Positions 25,614 to 35,072 of a DNA stretch of 64,000 nucleotides are shown here, one piece after another. Under the pieces are notes generated by a model, which did not search any database, had not been told where the DNA came from, and saw only the letters and a program-made list of their open reading frames with translations. Source of the stretch: Dokdonella_A sp046347015 (GTDB lineage Bacteria; Pseudomonadota; Gammaproteobacteria; Xanthomonadales; Rhodanobacteraceae); contig JAXMHA010000002.1 in assembly GCA_046347015.1 (NCBI GenBank), positions 1-64,000 of the forward strand. Direction: 5' to 3'. Positions within the stretch are counted from its first letter, which is position 1. Each line of letters begins with the position of its first letter. The translations under genes were made by a program, and so were the position numbers.

Positions 25614-25852
25614 CGGCAGGACCGATCGCACCGCCGCCCCGCGAGAGCGTCACCCGTCGGTCTGCGGGTGTCGCGAGACCACGCGGTGCACCGGCTGCCG
25701 GGACCGGCGGTCAAGATCCGATTCGCGTTTCGGGCCGGCGATTCCCCGCGCCAACCCACCGGCAGGCGACTGCCGCGCCGCCCCCTTCGACCGCCATCGT
25801 CAGACGAAGAGGTCCTTCGCCTGGTGGCAAGACCAGGGCACGATTGCGCGAC

Positions 25853-25861
25853 TGCTATACT
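25853..25861 (+). promoter_or_regulatory. Extended -10 promoter of the frr operon
   Basis: TGCTATACT is an extended -10 element (TGnTATACT), 38 nt before the frr ATG and in the only sizeable gap upstream of the operon (25614-25898). The rest of that gap shows no gene. No good -35 box is visible, as is common for extended -10 promoters. Confidence 0.6.
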
Positions 25862-25898
25862 CCGTCGAATCTCAGACAGCCCATCCCGCGGCCCGGCC

Positions 25899-26456
25899 AT
25901 GCTCGACGACATCAAATCGGACGCCCAGGCCCGCATGCGCAAGAGCATCGAGGCCCTGCGCCACGAGCTGCAGCACCTGCGCACCGGCCGCGCCAGCACC
26001 GCCCTGATCGAACCGCTGAAAGTCCCCTACTACGGCAACGACACGCCGGTGATGCAGGTGGCCAACGTCGCGGTCGCCGACCCGCGCTCGCTCACGATCA
26101 CGCCGTACGAGAAGAACATGGTCGGGCCGATCGAAAAGGCGATCCTCGCTTCCGACCTCGGCCTGACGCCGACGACCGTCGGCAACGTCATCCGCATCAA
26201 CCTGCCGACCCTGACCGAGGAGCGCCGCAAGGAACTGTCCAAGCACGTCGCCCATGCAGGCGAGGCCGCGAAGGTCGCGATTCGCAACGTGCGCCGCGAC
26301 GCGCTGCACCACATCAAGGAGCTCGTCAAGGACAAGAAGGTGTCCGAAGACGACGAACGGCGTGTCGGCGATGAAATCCAGAAACTGACGGACCGCTTCG
26401 TGCACGATGTCGACGGCGTGGTCCGCCAGAAGGAAGACGAGTTGCTCGCGGTTTGA
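25899..26456 (+). CDS. frr: Ribosome recycling factor
   Basis: The 185-residue protein has exactly the usual length of RRF and its hallmarks: LRTGRAST near residue 28, VPYYGNDTPVMQVANV, ITPYEKNMV, IRINLPTLTEERRKEL and the C-terminal VHDVDGVVRQKEDELL. RRF works with EF-G to split post-termination ribosomes. In most relatives it follows pyrH, but here the upstream genes are unrelated, so it heads the operon behind an extended -10 promoter. Its stop overlaps or abuts the start of uppS. Confidence 0.97.
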   Translation: MLDDIKSDAQARMRKSIEALRHELQHLRTGRASTALIEPLKVPYYGNDTPVMQVANVAVADPRSLTITPYEKNMVGPIEKAILASDLGLTPTTVGNVIRINLPTLTEERRKELSKHVAHAGEAAKVAIRNVRRDALHHIKELVKDKKVSEDDERRVGDEIQKLTDRFVHDVDGVVRQKEDELLAV

Positions 26457-26461
26457 CCGAC

Positions 26462-27226
26462 ATGCCGATGCCCGGGACCACGCCGGCGGCCGGCGACAGC
26501 GCGGCACGACTGCCGCGCCACATCGCGATCATCATGGACGGTAACGGCCGCTGGGCCGCGCGCCGCCACCTGCCGCGCCAGGCCGGCCACCGCGAAGGCC
26601 AAAAGGCCGGGCGCGCGGCAGTCGAGTTCTGCCTGCGGCGGCACATCGACGCGCTGACGTTGTTCGCCTTTTCCTCGGAGAACTGGCAGCGTCCCGCGCG
26701 CGAAGTCCGGACGCTCATGCACCTGTTCGTGAAGGCGATCGACTCGGAAACCGCCGAGCTCGACCGCAATGGCGTGCGCATCCGTTTCATTGGCGACCCC
26801 ACGGCATTCGCACCGGACCTGCGCACGCGGATGGCGGACGCCATGGCCCGCACCGCCGCGAACGGCGCGCTCCACTTCAACGTCGCGGTCAACTACGGCG
26901 GCCGCTGGGACATCGCGCAGGCCGCGCGGAAGGTGGCCGCGGCCGCGGTACGCGGCGATCTGGCCGTCGACTCGATTTCCGAGGCGACCCTGGCCCCGTA
27001 CCTGACCCTGGCCGACGAAGCGCCCGTCGACCTGCTGATCCGCACCGGCGGCGAACTGCGCGTCAGCAACTTCCTGCTCTGGCAGGTCGCCTACGCCGAA
27101 CTATGGTTCACCGACACGCTGTGGCCGGACGTCGATGCCGACGTGCTGGATGCCGCCTGCACGGAATACGCGCGGCGCGAGCGGCGCTACGGCAAGACTT
27201 CCGCGCAACTCCGGGCCGCGGGTTGA
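26462..27226 (+). CDS. uppS: Undecaprenyl diphosphate synthase
   Basis: The protein of about 254 residues carries the cis-prenyltransferase motifs: IAIIMDGNGRWA with the catalytic aspartate, GHREGQKA, LTLFAFSSENW, and DLLIRTGGELRVSNFLLWQ. It makes the C55 lipid carrier for peptidoglycan and O-antigen. The ATG at 26462 is preferred. A TTG at 26453 that overlaps the frr stop is the alternative and would add three residues. The order frr-uppS-cdsA-dxr matches Xanthomonas rather than E. coli. Confidence 0.95.
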   Translation: MPMPGTTPAAGDSAARLPRHIAIIMDGNGRWAARRHLPRQAGHREGQKAGRAAVEFCLRRHIDALTLFAFSSENWQRPAREVRTLMHLFVKAIDSETAELDRNGVRIRFIGDPTAFAPDLRTRMADAMARTAANGALHFNVAVNYGGRWDIAQAARKVAAAAVRGDLAVDSISEATLAPYLTLADEAPVDLLIRTGGELRVSNFLLWQVAYAELWFTDTLWPDVDADVLDAACTEYARRERRYGKTSAQLRAAG

Positions 27227-27231
27227 CCGCC

Positions 27232-28068
27232 GTGACGCGGCTGCAGCAACGCACCGTGACGGCACTGCTGACCGCGCCAGCGGCGATCGTCCTCGTCCTG
27301 TTGCTGCCGAGCGCGTTGCTCGCGGTGGTGATCGGCGCCATGATTGCAATCGCCGCGTGGGAATGGGCCGAAGTCGCGGGCGTCGTGTCGCCGCCCGCGC
27401 GGGCCCTGTTCGTCGTGATCGTGTCGGTGCTGAACTTCGGCGCCTGGGGCATCCACGCCGCGCCGGCCGCCGAGTGGGTCATCGCGATCGGGGTCGCTTG
27501 GTGGCTCGTGGCTTGCGCGTGGCTGCGCCACACGGCGTTCGCGGCGGCGCCGACGACCGGCAACGCCGGCATCAAATGCGCCGCCGGCATCCTGGCGATC
27601 GTCCCCGCTTTCCAGGCCTTGTTCACGCTGCACGCCATGCCCCGGCACGGCCACGGCTGGGCGCTGTACGCGCTGATGCTGGTGTGGGCCGCGGATACGT
27701 CCGCGTACCTTGTCGGCAGCCGTTGGGGGCGGCGCAAGATGGCGCCGCTGATCAGCCCGAACAAGACCTGGGCAGGGCTCGCCGGCGCGTTCGCGGGCGG
27801 CGGCATGCTGGCGCTCGCCGGGGCACTGGTGCTGGGCGCGCGCGGCATCGCGCTGCCTGCCCTCGTCGCGGTTGCCCTGTGTGCCATCGCCGCGTCGATC
27901 GTCGGCGACCTGTTCGAAAGCCTCCTGAAGCGTCAGGCCGGCGTCAAGGACTCCGGCGCGTTGTTCCCCGGCCACGGCGGGATCCTCGACCGGATGGACA
28001 GCGTATTCGCCGCCCTGCCGGTGTTGGCTGCCGGCAAGTTGCTGGTCGACTGTTGGCTCTCCCAATGA
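27232..28068 (+). CDS. cdsA: Phosphatidate cytidylyltransferase (CDP-diglyceride synthase)
   Basis: The 278-residue integral membrane protein has about seven to eight hydrophobic segments and the family signature near its C-terminus: SLLKRQAGVKDSGALFPGH followed by GGILDRMDS. It converts phosphatidate and CTP to CDP-diacylglycerol, the precursor of all phospholipids. Start choice is between GTG 27232 and a TTG at 27223 that overlaps the uppS stop. I prefer GTG because the membrane protein then begins with the usual short basic stretch. Its TGA overlaps the ATG of dxr. Confidence 0.95.
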   Translation: MTRLQQRTVTALLTAPAAIVLVLLLPSALLAVVIGAMIAIAAWEWAEVAGVVSPPARALFVVIVSVLNFGAWGIHAAPAAEWVIAIGVAWWLVACAWLRHTAFAAAPTTGNAGIKCAAGILAIVPAFQALFTLHAMPRHGHGWALYALMLVWAADTSAYLVGSRWGRRKMAPLISPNKTWAGLAGAFAGGGMLALAGALVLGARGIALPALVAVALCAIAASIVGDLFESLLKRQAGVKDSGALFPGHGGILDRMDSVFAALPVLAAGKLLVDCWLSQ

Positions 28069-29258
28069 GGCGCGTGAACCTGCTCGGCGCGACCGGCTCG
28101 ATCGGAGCCAGCGCGCTCGACGTGATTGCGCGGCACCCGGAGCGGCTCGCGGTCGGCGCGCTGGCCGCGCACCGCAGCGTCGCGGCGCTGGCTTCGCTCG
28201 CCGCGCGATTCCGTCCCGCGTTCGTCGCCATCGCCGATCCCGCCTGCGAAGGAGAGCTGCGCGAACGGCTCGCCGCCGCCGGTGTCGAGGCGCGCATTGG
28301 CTCGGGTCCCGCGGCGCTGGTCGAAGCCGCGGCCGGACCACACGGGGACACGACGATCGCGGCAATCGTCGGCGCGGCGGGGCTCGCGTCGACACTGGCC
28401 GCGGCCGAAGCCGGCAAGCGGCTGTTGCTCGCGAACAAGGAAGCGGTGGTCATGGCCGGCCCGCTGTTCCACGCCGCGCTCGAGCGTGGTGGCGGCGAGC
28501 TGCTGCCGATCGACTCCGAACACAATGCGGTGTTCCAGTGCCTCCCGTCCGGCGCGCGCCGACCCGGCGCGGCCGCCGCGCCCGCCGCCGGCCTGCGGCG
28601 AATCGTGTTGACGGCGTCCGGCGGTCCATTTCGCGGCAAGTCCCGCGACGAGCTTGCCGCGGTCACGCCGGAAATGGCGTGCGCCCACCCGAACTGGCGC
28701 ATGGGGCGCAAGATTTCGGTCGACTCGGCGACGCTGATGAACAAGGGCCTCGAGGTGATCGAGGCGCACTTCCTGTTCGGACTGCCGGCGGACCGCATCG
28801 ATGTCGTCGTGCATCCGCAGAGCATCGTCCATTCACTGGTCGAATACATCGACGGTTCGACGCTGGCGCAGCTCGGCAACCCGGACATGCGCACCGCACT
28901 GGCGCACGCACTCGGGTTTCCCGGGCGCCTCGACGCCGGGGTCGCCCCGCTCGATCTCGTTGCCGCGGCACCGCTCGGCTTCGAGCCGCCGGACCGGGCG
29001 ACGTTCCGCTGCCTCGACCTCGCGCGCGCGGCGCTCGACCAGGGCGGCCAGGCACCCATCCACCTGAACGCGGCCAACGAGGAGGCCGTGGCCGCCTTCC
29101 TCGACCGGCGGCTGCCGTTCACCGCCATCGCCGACGTCGTCGAGGCCACCCTCGCCGCTGCACCGGCCGCCCCGGCCACCACGCTCGAAGCCGTCGTTGA
29201 CGCCGATTTAACTGCGCGTCGGGCTGCCGGCCGTATCATTTCGCGTCAATCCCGATGA
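28065..29258 (+). CDS. dxr: 1-deoxy-D-xylulose 5-phosphate reductoisomerase
   Basis: At 397 residues this is close to E. coli Dxr (398). It shows the NADPH-binding NLLGATGSIGAS, LLLANKEAVVMAG, the metal-binding PIDSEHNAVFQCL, LTASGGPFR, HPNWRMGRKISVDSATLMN and NKGLEVIEA. It catalyses the first committed step of the MEP isoprenoid pathway, supplying UppS encoded two genes upstream. A short Ala/Pro/Gly-rich insertion (GARRPGAAAAPAAG) sits after the metal-binding motif. It is joined to cdsA by an ATGA overlap. Confidence 0.96.
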   Translation: MRRVNLLGATGSIGASALDVIARHPERLAVGALAAHRSVAALASLAARFRPAFVAIADPACEGELRERLAAAGVEARIGSGPAALVEAAAGPHGDTTIAAIVGAAGLASTLAAAEAGKRLLLANKEAVVMAGPLFHAALERGGGELLPIDSEHNAVFQCLPSGARRPGAAAAPAAGLRRIVLTASGGPFRGKSRDELAAVTPEMACAHPNWRMGRKISVDSATLMNKGLEVIEAHFLFGLPADRIDVVVHPQSIVHSLVEYIDGSTLAQLGNPDMRTALAHALGFPGRLDAGVAPLDLVAAAPLGFEPPDRATFRCLDLARAALDQGGQAPIHLNAANEEAVAAFLDRRLPFTAIADVVEATLAAAPAAPATTLEAVVDADLTARRAAGRIISRQSR

Positions 29259-29276
29259 CGGCGAAGCGGCGGCGCA

Positions 29277-30623
29277 ATGGCTGAATTCTTCGGCTCGACC
29301 TGGTGGCTGCTGGTCACCCTGGGCCTGCTGATCACGTTCCACGAGTTCGGCCACTTCGTCGTCGCACGCCGCTGCGGCGTCAAGGTGCTGCGCTTCTCGG
29401 TCGGCTTCGGCAAGGCGCTGTGGTCGCGGCGCGACCGCCACGGGACCGAATTCGTCATCGCCGCGATCCCGCTCGGCGGCTACGTCAAGATGCTCGACGA
29501 ACGCGAGGGCGAAGTCGCCGCCGCCGAGTTGCCGCGGGCATTCACGCGGAAGCCGGTGGGGCAACGAATCGCGATCGCGGCCGCCGGGCCCGTGTTCAAC
29601 CTGCTGTTCGCGCTGGCCGCGTTCTGGCTGATGTTCGTCGTCGGCCGGCCGGATTTCCAACCGCTGGTGGCGGCGCCGACCGGCCTCGCCGCGAGCGCCG
29701 GCTTCGCCGCCGGCGATCGCATCACCGCGGTCGGTGGCGAGCCCGTCGACACGTGGTCGGATGCGCTCGACGCGATCGCGCAGGCAGCGCTTGGCCGCCA
29801 GGCCACCACCGTGACCGTCGAGACGCCGGATCGGCAGCACCGCGTGCTGAACCTGCCGCTCGAAAAGCTCCCTGCCGATGCGGATCTCACCAAGGCCATT
29901 CCCGCGATCGGCCTGCAGTTGCAGGCGCCCGACGTGCCGGCCATCGCCGCACGCGTGGTGCCCGGCATGCCGGCCGCGAAGGCCGGCCTGCAGGACGGCG
30001 ACCGCATCGTTGCGATCGACGGCAATCCGGTCGCCAATTTCGCCGCGCTCGGCGCCGCGATCCAGAAGGCGGCGGCGGAATCGCCGGTGCTGGCGTTGAC
30101 GATCGAGCGCGGCGGCGCGACGCGCGACGTCACCGTCCATGCCGAACGCCAGGATTCCGGAGCGGCGGGTTCCCGCTGGGTGACCGGTATCGAATCCCCC
30201 GACCCGCACAACGCGGTTCAGCGTTTCGGCCCGTTGCGGGCGGTGCCCGCGGCATTCGCCGAAACCTGGCGCACGACCGCGAACATGTTCAAGATGGTCG
30301 GCGATCTCGTCAGCGGCCGCGCATCGACCCGCAACATCTCCGGCATCATCGGCATCGGCCAGGCCGCGAATGCGTCCGCGCACATGGGTGTCGCGTGGTT
30401 CCTCGACTTCCTCGCGCTGGTGTCGCTGTCGCTCGCGGTGATGAACCTGCTGCCGATCCCGATCTTGGACGGTGGGCACCTGCTGTATTACCTTATCGAG
30501 CTCGTCAAGGGCACCCCCGTCAGCGAGCGGACCCAGATCGCCGGCCAGTACGTCGGCCTCGCGCTGCTCGCGGCGCTGATGGGACTGGCCTTCTACAACG
30601 ACATCCTGCGCATCGTTTCCTGA
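29277..30623 (+). CDS. rseP: Intramembrane zinc metalloprotease RseP
   Basis: The 448-residue site-2 protease has HEFGH at residues 22-26 in the first membrane segment and the third zinc ligand in NLLPIPILDGGH near the C-terminus. Two periplasmic PDZ domains lie between, centred on AGFAAGDRITAVGG and AGLQDGDRIVAIDG. RseP cleaves membrane anti-sigma factors and leftover signal peptides; the classical target is RseA of the sigma-E envelope stress response. It starts 18 nt after dxr and is followed by bamA, the usual order. Confidence 0.96.
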   Translation: MAEFFGSTWWLLVTLGLLITFHEFGHFVVARRCGVKVLRFSVGFGKALWSRRDRHGTEFVIAAIPLGGYVKMLDEREGEVAAAELPRAFTRKPVGQRIAIAAAGPVFNLLFALAAFWLMFVVGRPDFQPLVAAPTGLAASAGFAAGDRITAVGGEPVDTWSDALDAIAQAALGRQATTVTVETPDRQHRVLNLPLEKLPADADLTKAIPAIGLQLQAPDVPAIAARVVPGMPAAKAGLQDGDRIVAIDGNPVANFAALGAAIQKAAAESPVLALTIERGGATRDVTVHAERQDSGAAGSRWVTGIESPDPHNAVQRFGPLRAVPAAFAETWRTTANMFKMVGDLVSGRASTRNISGIIGIGQAANASAHMGVAWFLDFLALVSLSLAVMNLLPIPILDGGHLLYYLIELVKGTPVSERTQIAGQYVGLALLAALMGLAFYNDILRIVS

Positions 30624-30775
30624 GCGCGGGCTTTCCCGGATAAGATGCGCCTCGGGCCGCGGCCGGCGCCCGCCGCAGACGGCCCCGAAATCGTGATGGC
30701 GCCGCCATGTCCGGCGCCTGGGGTGGCGGTTGCGTGTTGTCCGCCTTTTGCGGTCTTGCTCGAGACGGAATGACG

Positions 30776-33187
30776 ATGAAGCGTATCGCTACCCTGCTCC
30801 TGCTCGTGTTGACGGCATTCGCCGCCCAGCAGGCCCTGGCCTTCGACGCCTTCAAGGTCTCGGACATCCGGATCGACGGGCTGTCGCGCATCGCGCCCGG
30901 CACGGTCTTCACGTACCTGACGATCGAGAAGGGCGACACCGTCACGCCGGAACGCGCCGCACAGGCGATCCGCGCGCTCTACAAGACCGGGTTCTTCGAC
31001 GACGTCGAGCTGTCGCGCCAGGGGGACATCCTCGTCGTCACCGTCAAGGAGCGCCCGCAAATCTCCAAGCTCGTGCTCCGCGGCAACAAGGACATCCAGA
31101 CCGACGACCTGATGAAGGGCCTCAAGGGCATCGGGCTCGCGGAAGGCGAAGCGTACGACCCGCTGAAGCTCGACGAGATCCAGAACGAGCTGACCCGCCA
31201 GTACTACAACCGCGGCAAGTACAACGTCTCGGTCAAGACCTCGGTCGTGCCGCTCGACCGCAACCGCGTCGAGGTCGCGATCAACATCGCCGAAGGCCAG
31301 GCCGCGAAGGTCAAGCACATCAACATCGTCGGCAACACCGCGTTTTCCGACCAGGACATTCGCGACAACTTCGAGTCGGACACCAGCAACCTGCTCTCGT
31401 GGTACACGAAGGACGACCAGTATTCGCGCGAGAAGATGTCGGGCGACCTGCAGAAGCTGCAGTCGTACTACATGGACCGCGGCTACGTCGACTTCGACAT
31501 CAATTCGACTGAAGTCGCGATCAGCCCGGACAAGCGCAAGATGTACATCGTCGCCGACATCCACGAAGGCGATGTGTACCACGTCAGCGACATCAAGCTG
31601 ACCGGCAACCTCGTGCTGCGCGAGGAGGAACTGCGCAAGCTGGTCACGATCAAGCACGGCGACCTCTTTTCGCGCGCCAAGGTCGAGCAGTCGGTCGATG
31701 CGCTCACCGCGGTGCTGGCCAACATCGGCTATGCCTTCGCGACGGTCGAGCCGATCCCGACCATCGACAAGGAGAAGAAGGAGGTCGCGCTCAATTTCTT
31801 CGTCGCGCCCGGCAAGCGCGTGTACGTCCGCCACATCATCTTCAAGGGCAACGTGCAGACGCAGGATGTCGTGTTGCGCCGCGAAATGCGGCAGCTCGAA
31901 GGCTCGTGGTATTCGCAGGCGGCGATCGACCGCTCGAAGATCCGCCTGCAGCGGCTCGGCTATTTCAAGACGGTGACGATCGACACGCCCAAGGTGCCCG
32001 GCACCGACGACCAGGTCGACGTCGTCGTCACGGTCGAGGAGCAGAACTTCGGCGCGTTCCAGTTCGGCGTCGGCTATTCGCAGATCGCCGGACTCATCAC
32101 CAGCATCTCGCTGCAGCAGAGCAACTTCTTCGGCACCGGCGAGCGGATCGGCCTCACCGCGCAGCACAGCAAGTTCCTGACGCGCTACGAGCTCAACTAT
32201 TTCGAGCCGTACCTGACCCAGGACGGCATCGGCCTCGGCTATGACATCCACCATACCGAGTTCAATGCCGGCCAGGCCAACATCGCGAGCTTCCTGACGT
32301 CGAGCGACGGCTTCGACATCTACCTCGGCCTGCCGATCACCGAAAACGACACCCTGAACACCCAGATCGGCATCGACAAGACGAAGATCTCGACGATTCC
32401 CGGTTTCACGCCGCAGAGCATCGTCAACTACATCGACAACCTCGGGCACTACACGTTCCACTCCTGGTCGACCCAGTTCTCGTGGGCACACGACACCCGC
32501 AACAAGTTCTGGAACCCGACTCGCGGATCCCTGCAGGCCCTGACGCTCGACGTCAACCTGCCGGGCTCGACGCTCGAGTACTACAAGGTCCAGTACCAGT
32601 TCTCGCACTACACGCCGCTGACCGACAAGCTGACGCTGTACGGCAAGGTCGGGCTCGGCTGGGGCGATACGTACAGCCAGCCGAAGAGCGTGATGCCGAC
32701 CAGCGACCCGCGCTACATCTCCGACCTGTCCGGGCTGCCGTTCTTCCAGGACTTCTACGCCGGCGGCGTTTCGGACGTGCGTGGCTTCCGCGACAACTCG
32801 CTCGGCCCGTACGAAGTCGTCAACCCGATCGCGTGCCCGGCCGACAACAAGCTGTGCCGGCTGCCGATCGGCGGTGCGCTGAAGACCGTCTTCACCGGCG
32901 AGCTGATCTTCCCGACGCCGTTCGTGAAGGAAAACAGCGACGCCACCCGCTTGTCCTGGTTCGTCGACGTCGGCAATGTGTTCAAGAACAACCTGTGCAC
33001 TGCGATCAATCCCGACTGCAACGGCATGAGCAAGTGGAGTGTCGGCGACCTGCGCGCCTCGACCGGCCTGTCGTTCCGCTGGCAGGCGCCGGTCGGGCCG
33101 ATCGTCATCAACCTCGCCGTGCCGTTGCGCAAACAGCCCGGTGACGACACCGAGACGTTGCAGTTCATGTTCGGCAACACCTTCTAG
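30776..33187 (+). CDS. bamA: Outer membrane protein assembly factor BamA
   Basis: The 803-residue protein has a signal peptide (LLLLVLTAFAAQQALA), five POTRA domains over about residues 25-425, and an Omp85 barrel with the conserved loop-6 motif VRGF in GGVSDVRGFRDN. It ends in FMFGNTF with a terminal aromatic residue. It inserts outer-membrane proteins, probably including the barrel encoded at 23910. A second ATG two codons upstream (30770) is an alternative start. The stop codon lies inside the left arm of a 32-bp inverted repeat. Confidence 0.96.
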   Translation: MKRIATLLLLVLTAFAAQQALAFDAFKVSDIRIDGLSRIAPGTVFTYLTIEKGDTVTPERAAQAIRALYKTGFFDDVELSRQGDILVVTVKERPQISKLVLRGNKDIQTDDLMKGLKGIGLAEGEAYDPLKLDEIQNELTRQYYNRGKYNVSVKTSVVPLDRNRVEVAINIAEGQAAKVKHINIVGNTAFSDQDIRDNFESDTSNLLSWYTKDDQYSREKMSGDLQKLQSYYMDRGYVDFDINSTEVAISPDKRKMYIVADIHEGDVYHVSDIKLTGNLVLREEELRKLVTIKHGDLFSRAKVEQSVDALTAVLANIGYAFATVEPIPTIDKEKKEVALNFFVAPGKRVYVRHIIFKGNVQTQDVVLRREMRQLEGSWYSQAAIDRSKIRLQRLGYFKTVTIDTPKVPGTDDQVDVVVTVEEQNFGAFQFGVGYSQIAGLITSISLQQSNFFGTGERIGLTAQHSKFLTRYELNYFEPYLTQDGIGLGYDIHHTEFNAGQANIASFLTSSDGFDIYLGLPITENDTLNTQIGIDKTKISTIPGFTPQSIVNYIDNLGHYTFHSWSTQFSWAHDTRNKFWNPTRGSLQALTLDVNLPGSTLEYYKVQYQFSHYTPLTDKLTLYGKVGLGWGDTYSQPKSVMPTSDPRYISDLSGLPFFQDFYAGGVSDVRGFRDNSLGPYEVVNPIACPADNKLCRLPIGGALKTVFTGELIFPTPFVKENSDATRLSWFVDVGNVFKNNLCTAINPDCNGMSKWSVGDLRASTGLSFRWQAPVGPIVINLAVPLRKQPGDDTETLQFMFGNTF

Positions 33188-33476
33188 GGATGATCTGATC
33201 AAACCCGCGCAGGCGTCACCGGCCTGTCTGCCGGCAGATCGCAGGACCGGCGGCGAAGGCAGACTGGCGGTCTGTCGAGACGGCGGACCGAGGAGATGAC
33301 GGCAGACCGACCGGCCTCAACCGATTGGTTTCAAATGACGAGGTGATGTCCAGAAGGTCCTCATATCGTCGCGCGCGTCTTGCCCAGACCACCAGTCTGG
33401 GCTGCGCCACGCACGCCAATCTGCGAACCTTCCGGACATCATGCCGCCTGCGCGGGTTTGATCAGAGCGTCCCTAG
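33184..33476. repeat. 293-bp element with 32-bp imperfect terminal inverted repeats between bamA and skp
   Basis: The left arm (33184-33215) and right arm (33445-33476) match as inverted repeats at 29 of 32 positions, including an unbroken 22-nt core containing TGATCAAACCCGCGCAGGCG. Inside are further nested imperfect inverted repeats: the stretch near 33260-33284 pairs with 33377-33402, and GATGTCC near 33345 pairs with GGACATC near 33433. There is also a perfect local hairpin, CCCAGAC / GTCTGGG. No coding frame with credible composition is seen. It looks like a MITE-like insertion or a very long folded intercistronic RNA. The left arm contains the bamA stop codon. Confidence 0.7.
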
Positions 33477-33516
33477 GAGAAGGCCGGCGCCCCCCGCAAC
33501 CGAACGGAGTGCCCGC

Positions 33517-34059
33517 ATGGTTCACCGCGTCCGCCCGCTCCCGGCCCTGGCCGCGGTCCTGCTCGCGCTCGCCGCGGTGACGGCGCCGCCGGTGCCGGCG
33601 CAGAGTCCTGCGATCCGCATCGGCTACGTCGACATGAAGCGCCTGCTCGACAATGCTCCGCAGGTCGTCGCCGGCCGCCAGCAGCTGACGCAGGAGTTCG
33701 CCGCGCGCGACGCCGGCCTCAAGGCGGACGAGGCCCGGCTTGCCGAACTCGAGAAGAAGCGCGCTGCCGCGACCGGCGCCGATTCCGCGTCACTGCAACG
33801 CGAGATCGACGCCCTGTCCCGGTCCCTCAAGCGCACGCGCGAGACCTTGCGGGCCGAACTGAAGGCGCGCAGCGACCAGGAACTCGACACGAGCTGGCGC
33901 CAGATCAACGAGGCCGTCGTCGACTTCGCCCGCGAGAAGGGCTACGACCTGATCCTGCCGAGCCCGGTCATCTTCGCCGGCCCACGCGTCGACGTCACCG
34001 ACCAGGTCCTCGACCAGTTGCGGCGGCAGTACCAGTCCACGCGGGGCGGCAACCCGTGA
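33517..34059 (+). CDS. skp: Periplasmic chaperone Skp (OmpH family)
   Basis: The 180-residue protein has a signal peptide ending VPAQS, then IRIGYVDMKRLLDNAPQ, the conserved OmpH N-terminal strand. A long charged coiled coil follows (about residues 55-125), with a C-terminal GYDLILPSPVIFAG. Skp trimers hold unfolded outer-membrane proteins for delivery to BamA. CGGAGT before the ATG supports the start. The in-frame extension to 33325 runs through the inverted-repeat element and is rejected. The stop overlaps the lpxD start (GTGA). Confidence 0.93.
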   Translation: MVHRVRPLPALAAVLLALAAVTAPPVPAQSPAIRIGYVDMKRLLDNAPQVVAGRQQLTQEFAARDAGLKADEARLAELEKKRAAATGADSASLQREIDALSRSLKRTRETLRAELKARSDQELDTSWRQINEAVVDFAREKGYDLILPSPVIFAGPRVDVTDQVLDQLRRQYQSTRGGNP

Positions 34060-35072
34060 CCCTGACGCTCGGCGACGTCGCGGCCAGCACCGGAGCCGAA
34101 CTCCGGGGCAACCCCGCGACGATCGTGCGCGGCGTCGCGACGCTGGCCGACGCGGGGCCGGACCAGGTCGCCTTCCTTGCCAACCCACGCTATCGCGCCG
34201 ACCTTGCCCGGACCCGCGCCGCCGCGGTGGTGCTGGCCGAAGGCGATTCGACGGCGTGCCCGACCGCGACGCTGGTCAGCGCCGATCCATACGCCACCTT
34301 CGCCAGGATTGCCGCGCTGTTCGAACCGCCGCCGGCCGAAGCGCCCGGGATCCACCCCACCGCGGTCGTCGCCCCGGGCGCCCGCATTGCCCCCGACACC
34401 GCCATCGGTCCGTTTTGCGCGATTGCCGCGGACGTCGAGATCGGTGCCGGCGCGCGGCTCGGGCCGCACTGCATCGTCGGCCGCGGCTGCCGGATCGGCG
34501 CCGGGTCGCGCCTCGTCGCACGGGTCACGCTGGTCGAGGACGTGACGCTCGGCCAGCGGGTCCTCGTCCACCCCGGGGCGGTCATCGGCGCGGACGGCTT
34601 CGGCCTCGCGCTCGACGGCGGGAAGTGGCGCAAGGTGCCCCAGCTCGGCGGGGTGCGCGTCGGCGACGACTGCGAGATCGGCGCCAACACGACGATCGAC
34701 CGCGGCGCGCTCGGCGACACCGTGCTCGAGGAGGACGTGCGGCTCGACAACCAGATCCAGGTCGCGCACAACGTGCACATCGGCGCGCACACCGCGATGG
34801 CCGGCTGCGCGGCCGTGGCCGGCAGCGCGCACATCGGCCGGCGCTGCCAGATCGGCGGCGGCGCTGGCATACTCGGCCACCTCGAAATCGCCGACGGTGT
34901 CACGGTGACCGCGATGAGCCTCGTCACGCATTCGATCCGGGAACCCGGCACCTACTCGTCCGGCACGCCGATCCAGGACAACCGGCGGTGGCGCCGCAAC
35001 GCGGCGCGCTTCAAGCACCTCGACGAACTGGTCCGCCGCATCGACCCCTCCCGCAAGGATTCCGATCCATGA
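34056..35072 (+). CDS. lpxD: UDP-3-O-(3-hydroxyacyl)glucosamine N-acyltransferase
   Basis: The 338-residue protein has the N-terminal uridine-binding domain (LTLGDVAASTGAELRG, QVAFLANPRY) followed by hexapeptide repeats of the left-handed beta helix (IAPDTAIGPFCAIAADVEIG onward). The catalytic histidine is in NQIQVAHNVHIG. It adds the second acyl chain in lipid A synthesis. The GTG start overlaps the skp stop by 4 nt, and its TGA overlaps the fabZ ATG. Confidence 0.96.
   Translation: MTLTLGDVAASTGAELRGNPATIVRGVATLADAGPDQVAFLANPRYRADLARTRAAAVVLAEGDSTACPTATLVSADPYATFARIAALFEPPPAEAPGIHPTAVVAPGARIAPDTAIGPFCAIAADVEIGAGARLGPHCIVGRGCRIGAGSRLVARVTLVEDVTLGQRVLVHPGAVIGADGFGLALDGGKWRKVPQLGGVRVGDDCEIGANTTIDRGALGDTVLEEDVRLDNQIQVAHNVHIGAHTAMAGCAAVAGSAHIGRRCQIGGGAGILGHLEIADGVTVTAMSLVTHSIREPGTYSSGTPIQDNRRWRRNAARFKHLDELVRRIDPSRKDSDP

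Noticed and set aside
30593..33202. Minus-strand open frame of 869 codons opposite bamA
   Set aside because: BamA is unmistakable on the plus strand; the opposite frame has shadow composition.
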